DNA of 64,000 nucleotides from Mastigias papua (Eukaryota; Cnidaria; Scyphozoa; Rhizostomeae; Mastigiidae), in assembly GCA_964019165.1 (NCBI GenBank), contig CAXHSL010000167.1, positions 1-64,000 on the forward strand. Reading direction: 5' to 3'. Positions within the stretch are counted from its first letter, which is position 1. Every line of letters starts with the position of its first letter. Shown here one piece after another: positions 8,068 to 21,237 of this stretch. The notes beneath the pieces are model-generated. The model worked only from the letters and a program-made list of their open reading frames with translations, had not been told where the DNA came from and did no database searches. Made by a program: the position numbers and the translations under genes.

Positions 8068-10756
8068 TTGGGAAAGGTTGTACGACTGTCTCGTATAGGT
8101 TCGAATATAAAATTCAGACAATGCCTGCCAAAAGTCTTGGAACACTTGCTATGATTTACGCTATAGATGAGCTATAGCATCCCCTCCCCCGTTAAACAAT
8201 GTTGTATGAAGCAAATATGGGCAACTCGAAGGCCAAAAGTGATGCGTGTTTTTAAAGCTACTGGTCTCCGCTATCCAATCAACATTGTTTCAGGGGGGGA
8301 GGGGGTCTACATTTTAAGTGGTGTCAAGGAGAAGCGGCAGGAGTCGGAAATCGATACAATTGTGTGGGTGTTCCAACTACTTTTGGCAGGCATTGTCTGA
8401 ATCTCATATTTAAGGAGGACAGGTAGAGTTGCAACGATGGATCATACTAATAGGTTTTCGAGGGTGCTGATTTCATTTTTAGCGGAATCAGAGCCATATC
8501 TCAACCGGATCATTAGCTTTCGTGCTAATTTGATATCTTTATATGCAGTTTATTGACGAAAATTCAGCAAAATGTCTAGAAATTTCAACTATAGTACAAA
8601 TGCTGTCCAAAATAATTGAAATGCACTGCGATCACCTCCTCTTCATATTATTAGCATATATCGGACATATGGGTAGAATTCTTAGATAAACAGCAGAGAA
8701 AATAAATAAACAAGTTATACGTTTTTGTGTCATTGGGGTATCTAAAAGTGTATACCTTGCAGTACATTACTAGTACAAGTGAGGTAACTGTAACTGATAA
8801 TAAGTAAACCTTATTTTTTATATATCATTAAAATTATGTAGGAAGTTTCGAGCCTGCAACTTTTGCGCTCAAAGAATTGCCTTTTAAATAACAACCTGAG
8901 CTACATCAACTGGAAGCGAAATCTGTCCTCTCATGAGATGGGGGATAAAAGCTGAGCCGTTACAAAGCTGAATATTTATATTTTACCGCATTTCCATATT
9001 GTACCAGTTAAGAAAACATTAATAATAAGCGTAGAAGACTATTTCAGACTCTCATGACACTGCAATGTCCTTATAACTATGCAGGAATAGTGTGAACAAA
9101 GCTGATTTAATTGCCTACAGTAACGCTGGCACTGAGGTAGTAGGCAGAAACAAGTTCTCCCCTGCAATATTCCAATCCTTTCAGTCTGTTACAGCATCAG
9201 GAGTTATATTCAATCAGTCCAGTGTATGAAGCAGCATAAAACTGACAGTTGCCACTTTTATATGCCGTGCTATTAGAGAGGACACAAAGATACTTCCATC
9301 TTACCCCACCAAACGGCCGAATATCGCTCCGTAATAAACGATCGGGAAATAGAAATCATTAGAAATCATCACTGTTCCTGGAAAACTTTCCGATTTCAAG
9401 CACGATGTTGATATTCAAAGCCAGAAAGCAGCTATATCCTGTGAATATTGTTGCGCAACATTACTACTACAATAACTATGTCATCAACTCCACAGACACG
9501 TAATTGTCCTTCGCAGTTTGCACGCTTCGCATGACTTCATCTTTGTACACAATGGCTACGAGCAACGGTCTACAACGGTCTACACTTTCTATAACTCCCA
9601 CTGTCCCTTCCAGTGAGAAGTATTACCCCAAAAATGGTTCCCAAACGTTGTGCTTTATGTGCTAGTATGTGCATGTTATGTATTCTCTGCCGAATAATGA
9701 GCATTTTCAGCAAAATTAGCAAATATCTCAACGGTCTACACTTTTTTGAAAATAAATTTGACCTAGTATTAAACTATTTCACAAAAAGTGTAGACCGTTG
9801 ACGTTTTCATCTTTTCCTCGGCAATGGTGCAATAACTGTACGCAATCTATTGCAGGTGAAATACTCGTTAGAAAAGCTATCTTGTGCATAGTTCTCAATG
9901 TCGAAATCTCTACCATAAGATTTATTTTCATTTTCCAAAGTTTGTAGACCGTTGTGTAGACCGTTGAGATTGTCGGCCATGACGTCAGTCATTATGCAAG
10001 TCAGCAGCCTCGATACTAAGAAGAGGGTTTCTATACCTGTAACATTCATGGATCGGGCTCCTTCTAGAATAGGCACATTCACACAAGGAAAAGCAGAGGA
10101 ACGCACCCCCTTCATTATATATATATATATATATATCGTGTATATGAACATATAGATATTAATATAGGTATCAACATATATATAAAATATATATATATTT
10201 ATTCATATATATTTATATATATTTGTATAAATGTATATTTATATATAAAGGTATTTGCCTATATTTCTGTATATTTATTTATACTTATATTTTTATATGT
10301 ATATTTATCTATATATGGCTATACTTTAAATCCCCATGGCAGATCTAGCTGATCAGCTTGAGTTAAAAATCAAATAAAATAGAAAACAGATGCAATACGC
10401 CAGTCAATACTTGATTGAAGGCCTAAAGCTTACCTATTGCTTAGACAATGGTGCATTGTTGCTACTGTAAGATCAATTATAGGTAAACGACTCCGCAACT
10501 CTATTATCGAAATACACAAAGAAAAGGTGTAATCAAGTCGATATCTTCTTTTCATATGCAGGTAGAGAGGTTAACTATTTGTTTCATTTGTGAATTTACT
10601 TCCTTCATTTACAATTCATTAGCAAAGAAACATGACATCATAATCATCATTGAATTTAGGGGATTTGTCAAGCCCCCTGCCAGTATCTCGGTAAGGTGTT
10701 ACCTAATTGAGATTTCGTCAGCGGAAATGAAATCAGCGCCCTCAATTACCCCATGT
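8068..10756 (+). repeat. Unit 4 (type A, 2689 bp)
   Basis: Appears identical to unit 1. Confidence 0.98.
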
Positions 10757-13445
10757 TTGGGAAAGGTTGTACGACTGTCTCGTATAGGTTCGAATATAAA
10801 ATTCAGACAATGCCTGCCAAAAGTCTTGGAACACTTGCTATGATTTACGCTATAGATGAGCTATAGCATCCCCTCCCCCGTTAAACAATGTTGTATGAAG
10901 CAAATATGGGCAACTCGAAGGCCAAAAGTGATGCGTGTTTTTAAAGCTACTGGTCTCCGCTATCCAATCAACATTGTTTCAGGGGGGGAGGGGGTCTACA
11001 TTTTAAGTGGTGTCAAGGAGAAGCGGCAGGAGTCGGAAATCGATACAATTGTGTGGGTGTTCCAACTACTTTTGGCAGGCATTGTCTGAATCTCATATTT
11101 AAGGAGGACAGGTAGAGTTGCAACGATGGATCATACTAATAGGTTTTCGAGGGTGCTGATTTCATTTTTAGCGGAATCAGAGCCATATCTCAACCGGATC
11201 ATTAGCTTTCGTGCTAATTTGATATCTTTATATGCAGTTTATTGACGAAAATTCAGCAAAATGTCTAGAAATTTCAACTATAGTACAAATGCTGTCCAAA
11301 ATAATTGAAATGCACTGCGATCACCTCCTCTTCATATTATTAGCATATATCGGACATATGGGTAGAATTCTTAGATAAACAGCAGAGAAAATAAATAAAC
11401 AAGTTATACGTTTTTGTGTCATTGGGGTATCTAAAAGTGTATACCTTGCAGTACATTACTAGTACAAGTGAGGTAACTGTAACTGATAATAAGTAAACCT
11501 TATTTTTTATATATCATTAAAATTATGTAGGAAGTTTCGAGCCTGCAACTTTTGCGCTCAAAGAATTGCCTTTTAAATAACAACCTGAGCTACATCAACT
11601 GGAAGCGAAATCTGTCCTCTCATGAGATGGGGGATAAAAGCTGAGCCGTTACAAAGCTGAATATTTATATTTTACCGCATTTCCATATTGTACCAGTTAA
11701 GAAAACATTAATAATAAGCGTAGAAGACTATTTCAGACTCTCATGACACTGCAATGTCCTTATAACTATGCAGGAATAGTGTGAACAAAGCTGATTTAAT
11801 TGCCTACAGTAACGCTGGCACTGAGGTAGTAGGCAGAAACAAGTTCTCCCCTGCAATATTCCAATCCTTTCAGTCTGTTACAGCATCAGGAGTTATATTC
11901 AATCAGTCCAGTGTATGAAGCAGCATAAAACTGACAGTTGCCACTTTTATATGCCGTGCTATTAGAGAGGACACAAAGATACTTCCATCTTACCCCACCA
12001 AACGGCCGAATATCGCTCCGTAATAAACGATCGGGAAATAGAAATCATTAGAAATCATCACTGTTCCTGGAAAACTTTCCGATTTCAAGCACGATGTTGA
12101 TATTCAAAGCCAGAAAGCAGCTATATCCTGTGAATATTGTTGCGCAACATTACTACTACAATAACTATGTCATCAACTCCACAGACACGTAATTGTCCTT
12201 CGCAGTTTGCACGCTTCGCATGACTTCATCTTTGTACACAATGGCTACGAGCAACGGTCTACAACGGTCTACACTTTCTATAACTCCCACTGTCCCTTCC
12301 AGTGAGAAGTATTACCCCAAAAATGGTTCCCAAACGTTGTGCTTTATGTGCTAGTATGTGCATGTTATGTATTCTCTGCCGAATAATGAGCATTTTCAGC
12401 AAAATTAGCAAATATCTCAACGGTCTACACTTTTTTGAAAATAAATTTGACCTAGTATTAAACTATTTCACAAAAAGTGTAGACCGTTGACGTTTTCATC
12501 TTTTCCTCGGCAATGGTGCAATAACTGTACGCAATCTATTGCAGGTGAAATACTCGTTAGAAAAGCTATCTTGTGCATAGTTCTCAATGTCGAAATCTCT
12601 ACCATAAGATTTATTTTCATTTTCCAAAGTTTGTAGACCGTTGTGTAGACCGTTGAGATTGTCGGCCATGACGTCAGTCATTATGCAAGTCAGCAGCCTC
12701 GATACTAAGAAGAGGGTTTCTATACCTGTAACATTCATGGATCGGGCTCCTTCTAGAATAGGCACATTCACACAAGGAAAAGCAGAGGAACGCACCCCCT
12801 TCATTATATATATATATATATATATCGTGTATATGAACATATAGATATTAATATAGGTATCAACATATATATAAAATATATATATATTTATTCATATATA
12901 TTTATATATATTTGTATAAATGTATATTTATATATAAAGGTATTTGCCTATATTTCTGTATATTTATTTATACTTATATTTTTATATGTATATTTATCTA
13001 TATATGGCTATACTTTAAATCCCCATGGCAGATCTAGCTGATCAGCTTGAGTTAAAAATCAAATAAAATAGAAAACAGATGCAATACGCCAGTCAATACT
13101 TGATTGAAGGCCTAAAGCTTACCTATTGCTTAGACAATGGTGCATTGTTGCTACTGTAAGATCAATTATAGGTAAACGACTCCGCAACTCTATTATCGAA
13201 ATACACAAAGAAAAGGTGTAATCAAGTCGATATCTTCTTTTCATATGCAGGTAGAGAGGTTAACTATTTGTTTCATTTGTGAATTTACTTCCTTCATTTA
13301 CAATTCATTAGCAAAGAAACATGACATCATAATCATCATTGAATTTAGGGGATTTGTCAAGCCCCCTGCCAGTATCTCGGTAAGGTGTTACCTAATTGAG
13401 ATTTCGTCAGCGGAAATGAAATCAGCGCCCTCAATTACCCCATGT
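10757..13445 (+). repeat. Unit 5 (type A, 2689 bp)
   Basis: Appears identical to unit 1. Confidence 0.98.
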
Positions 13446-16134
13446 TTGGGAAAGGTTGTACGACTGTCTCGTATAGGTTCGAATATAAAATTCAGACAAT
13501 GCCTGCCAAAAGTCTTGGAACACTTGCTATGATTTACGCTATAGATGAGCTATAGCATCCCCTCCCCCGTTAAACAATGTTGTATGAAGCAAATATGGGC
13601 AACTCGAAGGCCAAAAGTGATGCGTGTTTTTAAAGCTACTGGTCTCCGCTATCCAATCAACATTGTTTCAGGGGGGGAGGGGGTCTACATTTTAAGTGGT
13701 GTCAAGGAGAAGCGGCAGGAGTCGGAAATCGATACAATTGTGTGGGTGTTCCAACTACTTTTGGCAGGCATTGTCTGAATCTCATATTTAAGGAGGACAG
13801 GTAGAGTTGCAACGATGGATCATACTAATAGGTTTTCGAGGGTGCTGATTTCATTTTTAGCGGAATCAGAGCCATATCTCAACCGGATCATTAGCTTTCG
13901 TGCTAATTTGATATCTTTATATGCAGTTTATTGACGAAAATTCAGCAAAATGTCTAGAAATTTCAACTATAGTACAAATGCTGTCCAAAATAATTGAAAT
14001 GCACTGCGATCACCTCCTCTTCATATTATTAGCATATATCGGACATATGGGTAGAATTCTTAGATAAACAGCAGAGAAAATAAATAAACAAGTTATACGT
14101 TTTTGTGTCATTGGGGTATCTAAAAGTGTATACCTTGCAGTACATTACTAGTACAAGTGAGGTAACTGTAACTGATAATAAGTAAACCTTATTTTTTATA
14201 TATCATTAAAATTATGTAGGAAGTTTCGAGCCTGCAACTTTTGCGCTCAAAGAATTGCCTTTTAAATAACAACCTGAGCTACATCAACTGGAAGCGAAAT
14301 CTGTCCTCTCATGAGATGGGGGATAAAAGCTGAGCCGTTACAAAGCTGAATATTTATATTTTACCGCATTTCCATATTGTACCAGTTAAGAAAACATTAA
14401 TAATAAGCGTAGAAGACTATTTCAGACTCTCATGACACTGCAATGTCCTTATAACTATGCAGGAATAGTGTGAACAAAGCTGATTTAATTGCCTACAGTA
14501 ACGCTGGCACTGAGGTAGTAGGCAGAAACAAGTTCTCCCCTGCAATATTCCAATCCTTTCAGTCTGTTACAGCATCAGGAGTTATATTCAATCAGTCCAG
14601 TGTATGAAGCAGCATAAAACTGACAGTTGCCACTTTTATATGCCGTGCTATTAGAGAGGACACAAAGATACTTCCATCTTACCCCACCAAACGGCCGAAT
14701 ATCGCTCCGTAATAAACGATCGGGAAATAGAAATCATTAGAAATCATCACTGTTCCTGGAAAACTTTCCGATTTCAAGCACGATGTTGATATTCAAAGCC
14801 AGAAAGCAGCTATATCCTGTGAATATTGTTGCGCAACATTACTACTACAATAACTATGTCATCAACTCCACAGACACGTAATTGTCCTTCGCAGTTTGCA
14901 CGCTTCGCATGACTTCATCTTTGTACACAATGGCTACGAGCAACGGTCTACAACGGTCTACACTTTCTATAACTCCCACTGTCCCTTCCAGTGAGAAGTA
15001 TTACCCCAAAAATGGTTCCCAAACGTTGTGCTTTATGTGCTAGTATGTGCATGTTATGTATTCTCTGCCGAATAATGAGCATTTTCAGCAAAATTAGCAA
15101 ATATCTCAACGGTCTACACTTTTTTGAAAATAAATTTGACCTAGTATTAAACTATTTCACAAAAAGTGTAGACCGTTGACGTTTTCATCTTTTCCTCGGC
15201 AATGGTGCAATAACTGTACGCAATCTATTGCAGGTGAAATACTCGTTAGAAAAGCTATCTTGTGCATAGTTCTCAATGTCGAAATCTCTACCATAAGATT
15301 TATTTTCATTTTCCAAAGTTTGTAGACCGTTGTGTAGACCGTTGAGATTGTCGGCCATGACGTCAGTCATTATGCAAGTCAGCAGCCTCGATACTAAGAA
15401 GAGGGTTTCTATACCTGTAACATTCATGGATCGGGCTCCTTCTAGAATAGGCACATTCACACAAGGAAAAGCAGAGGAACGCACCCCCTTCATTATATAT
15501 ATATATATATATATCGTGTATATGAACATATAGATATTAATATAGGTATCAACATATATATAAAATATATATATATTTATTCATATATATTTATATATAT
15601 TTGTATAAATGTATATTTATATATAAAGGTATTTGCCTATATTTCTGTATATTTATTTATACTTATATTTTTATATGTATATTTATCTATATATGGCTAT
15701 ACTTTAAATCCCCATGGCAGATCTAGCTGATCAGCTTGAGTTAAAAATCAAATAAAATAGAAAACAGATGCAATACGCCAGTCAATACTTGATTGAAGGC
15801 CTAAAGCTTACCTATTGCTTAGACAATGGTGCATTGTTGCTACTGTAAGATCAATTATAGGTAAACGACTCCGCAACTCTATTATCGAAATACACAAAGA
15901 AAAGGTGTAATCAAGTCGATATCTTCTTTTCATATGCAGGTAGAGAGGTTAACTATTTGTTTCATTTGTGAATTTACTTCCTTCATTTACAATTCATTAG
16001 CAAAGAAACATGACATCATAATCATCATTGAATTTAGGGGATTTGTCAAGCCCCCTGCCAGTATCTCGGTAAGGTGTTACCTAATTGAGATTTCGTCAGC
16101 GGAAATGAAATCAGCGCCCTCAATTACCCCATGT
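13446..16134 (+). repeat. Unit 6 (type A, 2689 bp)
   Basis: Appears identical to unit 1. Confidence 0.98.
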
Positions 16135-18823
16135 TTGGGAAAGGTTGTACGACTGTCTCGTATAGGTTCGAATATAAAATTCAGACAATGCCTGCCAAAA
16201 GTCTTGGAACACTTGCTATGATTTACGCTATAGATGAGCTATAGCATCCCCTCCCCCGTTAAACAATGTTGTATGAAGCAAATATGGGCAACTCGAAGGC
16301 CAAAAGTGATGCGTGTTTTTAAAGCTACTGGTCTCCGCTATCCAATCAACATTGTTTCAGGGGGGGAGGGGGTCTACATTTTAAGTGGTGTCAAGGAGAA
16401 GCGGCAGGAGTCGGAAATCGATACAATTGTGTGGGTGTTCCAACTACTTTTGGCAGGCATTGTCTGAATCTCATATTTAAGGAGGACAGGTAGAGTTGCA
16501 ACGATGGATCATACTAATAGGTTTTCGAGGGTGCTGATTTCATTTTTAGCGGAATCAGAGCCATATCTCAACCGGATCATTAGCTTTCGTGCTAATTTGA
16601 TATCTTTATATGCAGTTTATTGACGAAAATTCAGCAAAATGTCTAGAAATTTCAACTATAGTACAAATGCTGTCCAAAATAATTGAAATGCACTGCGATC
16701 ACCTCCTCTTCATATTATTAGCATATATCGGACATATGGGTAGAATTCTTAGATAAACAGCAGAGAAAATAAATAAACAAGTTATACGTTTTTGTGTCAT
16801 TGGGGTATCTAAAAGTGTATACCTTGCAGTACATTACTAGTACAAGTGAGGTAACTGTAACTGATAATAAGTAAACCTTATTTTTTATATATCATTAAAA
16901 TTATGTAGGAAGTTTCGAGCCTGCAACTTTTGCGCTCAAAGAATTGCCTTTTAAATAACAACCTGAGCTACATCAACTGGAAGCGAAATCTGTCCTCTCA
17001 TGAGATGGGGGATAAAAGCTGAGCCGTTACAAAGCTGAATATTTATATTTTACCGCATTTCCATATTGTACCAGTTAAGAAAACATTAATAATAAGCGTA
17101 GAAGACTATTTCAGACTCTCATGACACTGCAATGTCCTTATAACTATGCAGGAATAGTGTGAACAAAGCTGATTTAATTGCCTACAGTAACGCTGGCACT
17201 GAGGTAGTAGGCAGAAACAAGTTCTCCCCTGCAATATTCCAATCCTTTCAGTCTGTTACAGCATCAGGAGTTATATTCAATCAGTCCAGTGTATGAAGCA
17301 GCATAAAACTGACAGTTGCCACTTTTATATGCCGTGCTATTAGAGAGGACACAAAGATACTTCCATCTTACCCCACCAAACGGCCGAATATCGCTCCGTA
17401 ATAAACGATCGGGAAATAGAAATCATTAGAAATCATCACTGTTCCTGGAAAACTTTCCGATTTCAAGCACGATGTTGATATTCAAAGCCAGAAAGCAGCT
17501 ATATCCTGTGAATATTGTTGCGCAACATTACTACTACAATAACTATGTCATCAACTCCACAGACACGTAATTGTCCTTCGCAGTTTGCACGCTTCGCATG
17601 ACTTCATCTTTGTACACAATGGCTACGAGCAACGGTCTACAACGGTCTACACTTTCTATAACTCCCACTGTCCCTTCCAGTGAGAAGTATTACCCCAAAA
17701 ATGGTTCCCAAACGTTGTGCTTTATGTGCTAGTATGTGCATGTTATGTATTCTCTGCCGAATAATGAGCATTTTCAGCAAAATTAGCAAATATCTCAACG
17801 GTCTACACTTTTTTGAAAATAAATTTGACCTAGTATTAAACTATTTCACAAAAAGTGTAGACCGTTGACGTTTTCATCTTTTCCTCGGCAATGGTGCAAT
17901 AACTGTACGCAATCTATTGCAGGTGAAATACTCGTTAGAAAAGCTATCTTGTGCATAGTTCTCAATGTCGAAATCTCTACCATAAGATTTATTTTCATTT
18001 TCCAAAGTTTGTAGACCGTTGTGTAGACCGTTGAGATTGTCGGCCATGACGTCAGTCATTATGCAAGTCAGCAGCCTCGATACTAAGAAGAGGGTTTCTA
18101 TACCTGTAACATTCATGGATCGGGCTCCTTCTAGAATAGGCACATTCACACAAGGAAAAGCAGAGGAACGCACCCCCTTCATTATATATATATATATATA
18201 TATCGTGTATATGAACATATAGATATTAATATAGGTATCAACATATATATAAAATATATATATATTTATTCATATATATTTATATATATTTGTATAAATG
18301 TATATTTATATATAAAGGTATTTGCCTATATTTCTGTATATTTATTTATACTTATATTTTTATATGTATATTTATCTATATATGGCTATACTTTAAATCC
18401 CCATGGCAGATCTAGCTGATCAGCTTGAGTTAAAAATCAAATAAAATAGAAAACAGATGCAATACGCCAGTCAATACTTGATTGAAGGCCTAAAGCTTAC
18501 CTATTGCTTAGACAATGGTGCATTGTTGCTACTGTAAGATCAATTATAGGTAAACGACTCCGCAACTCTATTATCGAAATACACAAAGAAAAGGTGTAAT
18601 CAAGTCGATATCTTCTTTTCATATGCAGGTAGAGAGGTTAACTATTTGTTTCATTTGTGAATTTACTTCCTTCATTTACAATTCATTAGCAAAGAAACAT
18701 GACATCATAATCATCATTGAATTTAGGGGATTTGTCAAGCCCCCTGCCAGTATCTCGGTAAGGTGTTACCTAATTGAGATTTCGTCAGCGGAAATGAAAT
18801 CAGCGCCCTCAATTACCCCATGT
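16135..18823 (+). repeat. Unit 7 (type A, 2689 bp)
   Basis: Appears identical to unit 1. It is the last full copy before the deleted unit. Confidence 0.98.
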
Positions 18824-21237
18824 TTGGGAAAGGTTGTACGACTGTCTCGTATAGGTTCGAATATAAAATTCAGACGTCTGAATCTCATATTTAAGGAGGA
18901 CAGGTAGAGTTGCAACGATGGATCATACTAATAGGTTTTCGAGGGTGCTGATTTCATTTTTAGCGGAATCAGAGCCATATCTCAACCGGATCATTAGCTT
19001 TCGTGCTAATTTGATATCTTTATATGCAGTTTATTGACGAAAATTCAGCAAAATGTCTAGAAATTTCAACTATAGTACAAATGCTGTCCAAAATAATTGA
19101 AATGCACTGCGATCACCTCCTCTTCATATTATTAGCATATATCGGACATATGGGTAGAATTCTTAGATAAACAGCAGAGAAAATAAATAAACAAGTTATA
19201 CGTTTTTGTGTCATTGGGGTATCTAAAAGTGTATACCTTGCAGTACATTACTAGTACAAGTGAGGTAACTGTAACTGATAATAAGTAAACCTTATTTTTT
19301 ATATATCATTAAAATTATGTAGGAAGTTTCGAGCCTGCAACTTTTGCGCTCAAAGAATTGCCTTTTAAATAACAACCTGAGCTACATCAACTGGAAGCGA
19401 AATCTGTCCTCTCATGAGATGGGGGATAAAAGCTGAGCCGTTACAAAGCTGAATATTTATATTTTACCGCATTTCCATATTGTACCAGTTAAGAAAACAT
19501 TAATAATAAGCGTAGAAGACTATTTCAGACTCTCATGACACTGCAATGTCCTTATAACTATGCAGGAATAGTGTGAACAAAGCTGATTTAATTGCCTACA
19601 GTAACGCTGGCACTGAGGTAGTAGGCAGAAACAAGTTCTCCCCTGCAATATTCCAATCCTTTCAGTCTGTTACAGCATCAGGAGTTATATTCAATCAGTC
19701 CAGTGTATGAAGCAGCATAAAACTGACAGTTGCCACTTTTATATGCCGTGCTATTAGAGAGGACACAAAGATACTTCCATCTTACCCCACCAAACGGCCG
19801 AATATCGCTCCGTAATAAACGATCGGGAAATAGAAATCATTAGAAATCATCACTGTTCCTGGAAAACTTTCCGATTTCAAGCACGATGTTGATATTCAAA
19901 GCCAGAAAGCAGCTATATCCTGTGAATATTGTTGCGCAACATTACTACTACAATAACTATGTCATCAACTCCACAGACACGTAATTGTCCTTCGCAGTTT
20001 GCACGCTTCGCATGACTTCATCTTTGTACACAATGGCTACGAGCAACGGTCTACAACGGTCTACACTTTCTATAACTCCCACTGTCCCTTCCAGTGAGAA
20101 GTATTACCCCAAAAATGGTTCCCAAACGTTGTGCTTTATGTGCTAGTATGTGCATGTTATGTATTCTCTGCCGAATAATGAGCATTTTCAGCAAAATTAG
20201 CAAATATCTCAACGGTCTACACTTTTTTGAAAATAAATTTGACCTAGTATTAAACTATTTCACAAAAAGTGTAGACCGTTGACGTTTTCATCTTTTCCTC
20301 GGCAATGGTGCAATAACTGTACGCAATCTATTGCAGGTGAAATACTCGTTAGAAAAGCTATCTTGTGCATAGTTCTCAATGTCGAAATCTCTACCATAAG
20401 ATTTATTTTCATTTTCCAAAGTTTGTAGACCGTTGTGTAGACCGTTGAGATTGTCGGCCATGACGTCAGTCATTATGCAAGTCAGCAGCCTCGATACTAA
20501 GAAGAGGGTTTCTATACCTGTAACATTCATGGATCGGGCTCCTTCTAGAATAGGCACATTCACACAAGGAAAAGCAGAGGAACGCACCCCCTTCATTATA
20601 TATATATATATATATATCGTGTATATGAACATATAGATATTAATATAGGTATCAACATATATATAAAATATATATATATTTATTCATATATATTTATATA
20701 TATTTGTATAAATGTATATTTATATATAAAGGTATTTGCCTATATTTCTGTATATTTATTTATACTTATATTTTTATATGTATATTTATCTATATATGGC
20801 TATACTTTAAATCCCCATGGCAGATCTAGCTGATCAGCTTGAGTTAAAAATCAAATAAAATAGAAAACAGATGCAATACGCCAGTCAATACTTGATTGAA
20901 GGCCTAAAGCTTACCTATTGCTTAGACAATGGTGCATTGTTGCTACTGTAAGATCAATTATAGGTAAACGACTCCGCAACTCTATTATCGAAATACACAA
21001 AGAAAAGGTGTAATCAAGTCGATATCTTCTTTTCATATGCAGGTAGAGAGGTTAACTATTTGTTTCATTTGTGAATTTACTTCCTTCATTTACAATTCAT
21101 TAGCAAAGAAACATGACATCATAATCATCATTGAATTTAGGGGATTTGTCAAGCCCCCTGCCAGTATCTCGGTAAGGTGTTACCTAATTGAGATTTCGTC
21201 AGCGGAAATGAAATCAGCGCCCTCAATTACCCCATGT
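18824..21237 (+). repeat. Unit 8 (type A, deleted copy, 2414 bp)
   Basis: Lacks 275 bp corresponding to unit 1 positions 53-327, the central part of palindrome 1 including the C and G tracts. The rest matches unit 1. It is the only unit in the window with a large internal change. Confidence 0.97.
18868..18883. other. Deletion junction in unit 8 (275 bp lost, perfect 16-bp palindrome left)
   Basis: The sequence reads ATTCAGAC directly joined to GTCTGAAT. In intact units these are the outer 8 bp of the strongest arms (45-52 and 328-335 in unit 1), so positions 53-327 are missing. The missing segment is centred on 190, the palindrome centre, and the two joined bases are partners in the predicted stem. 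No bases are added. Confidence 0.95.
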
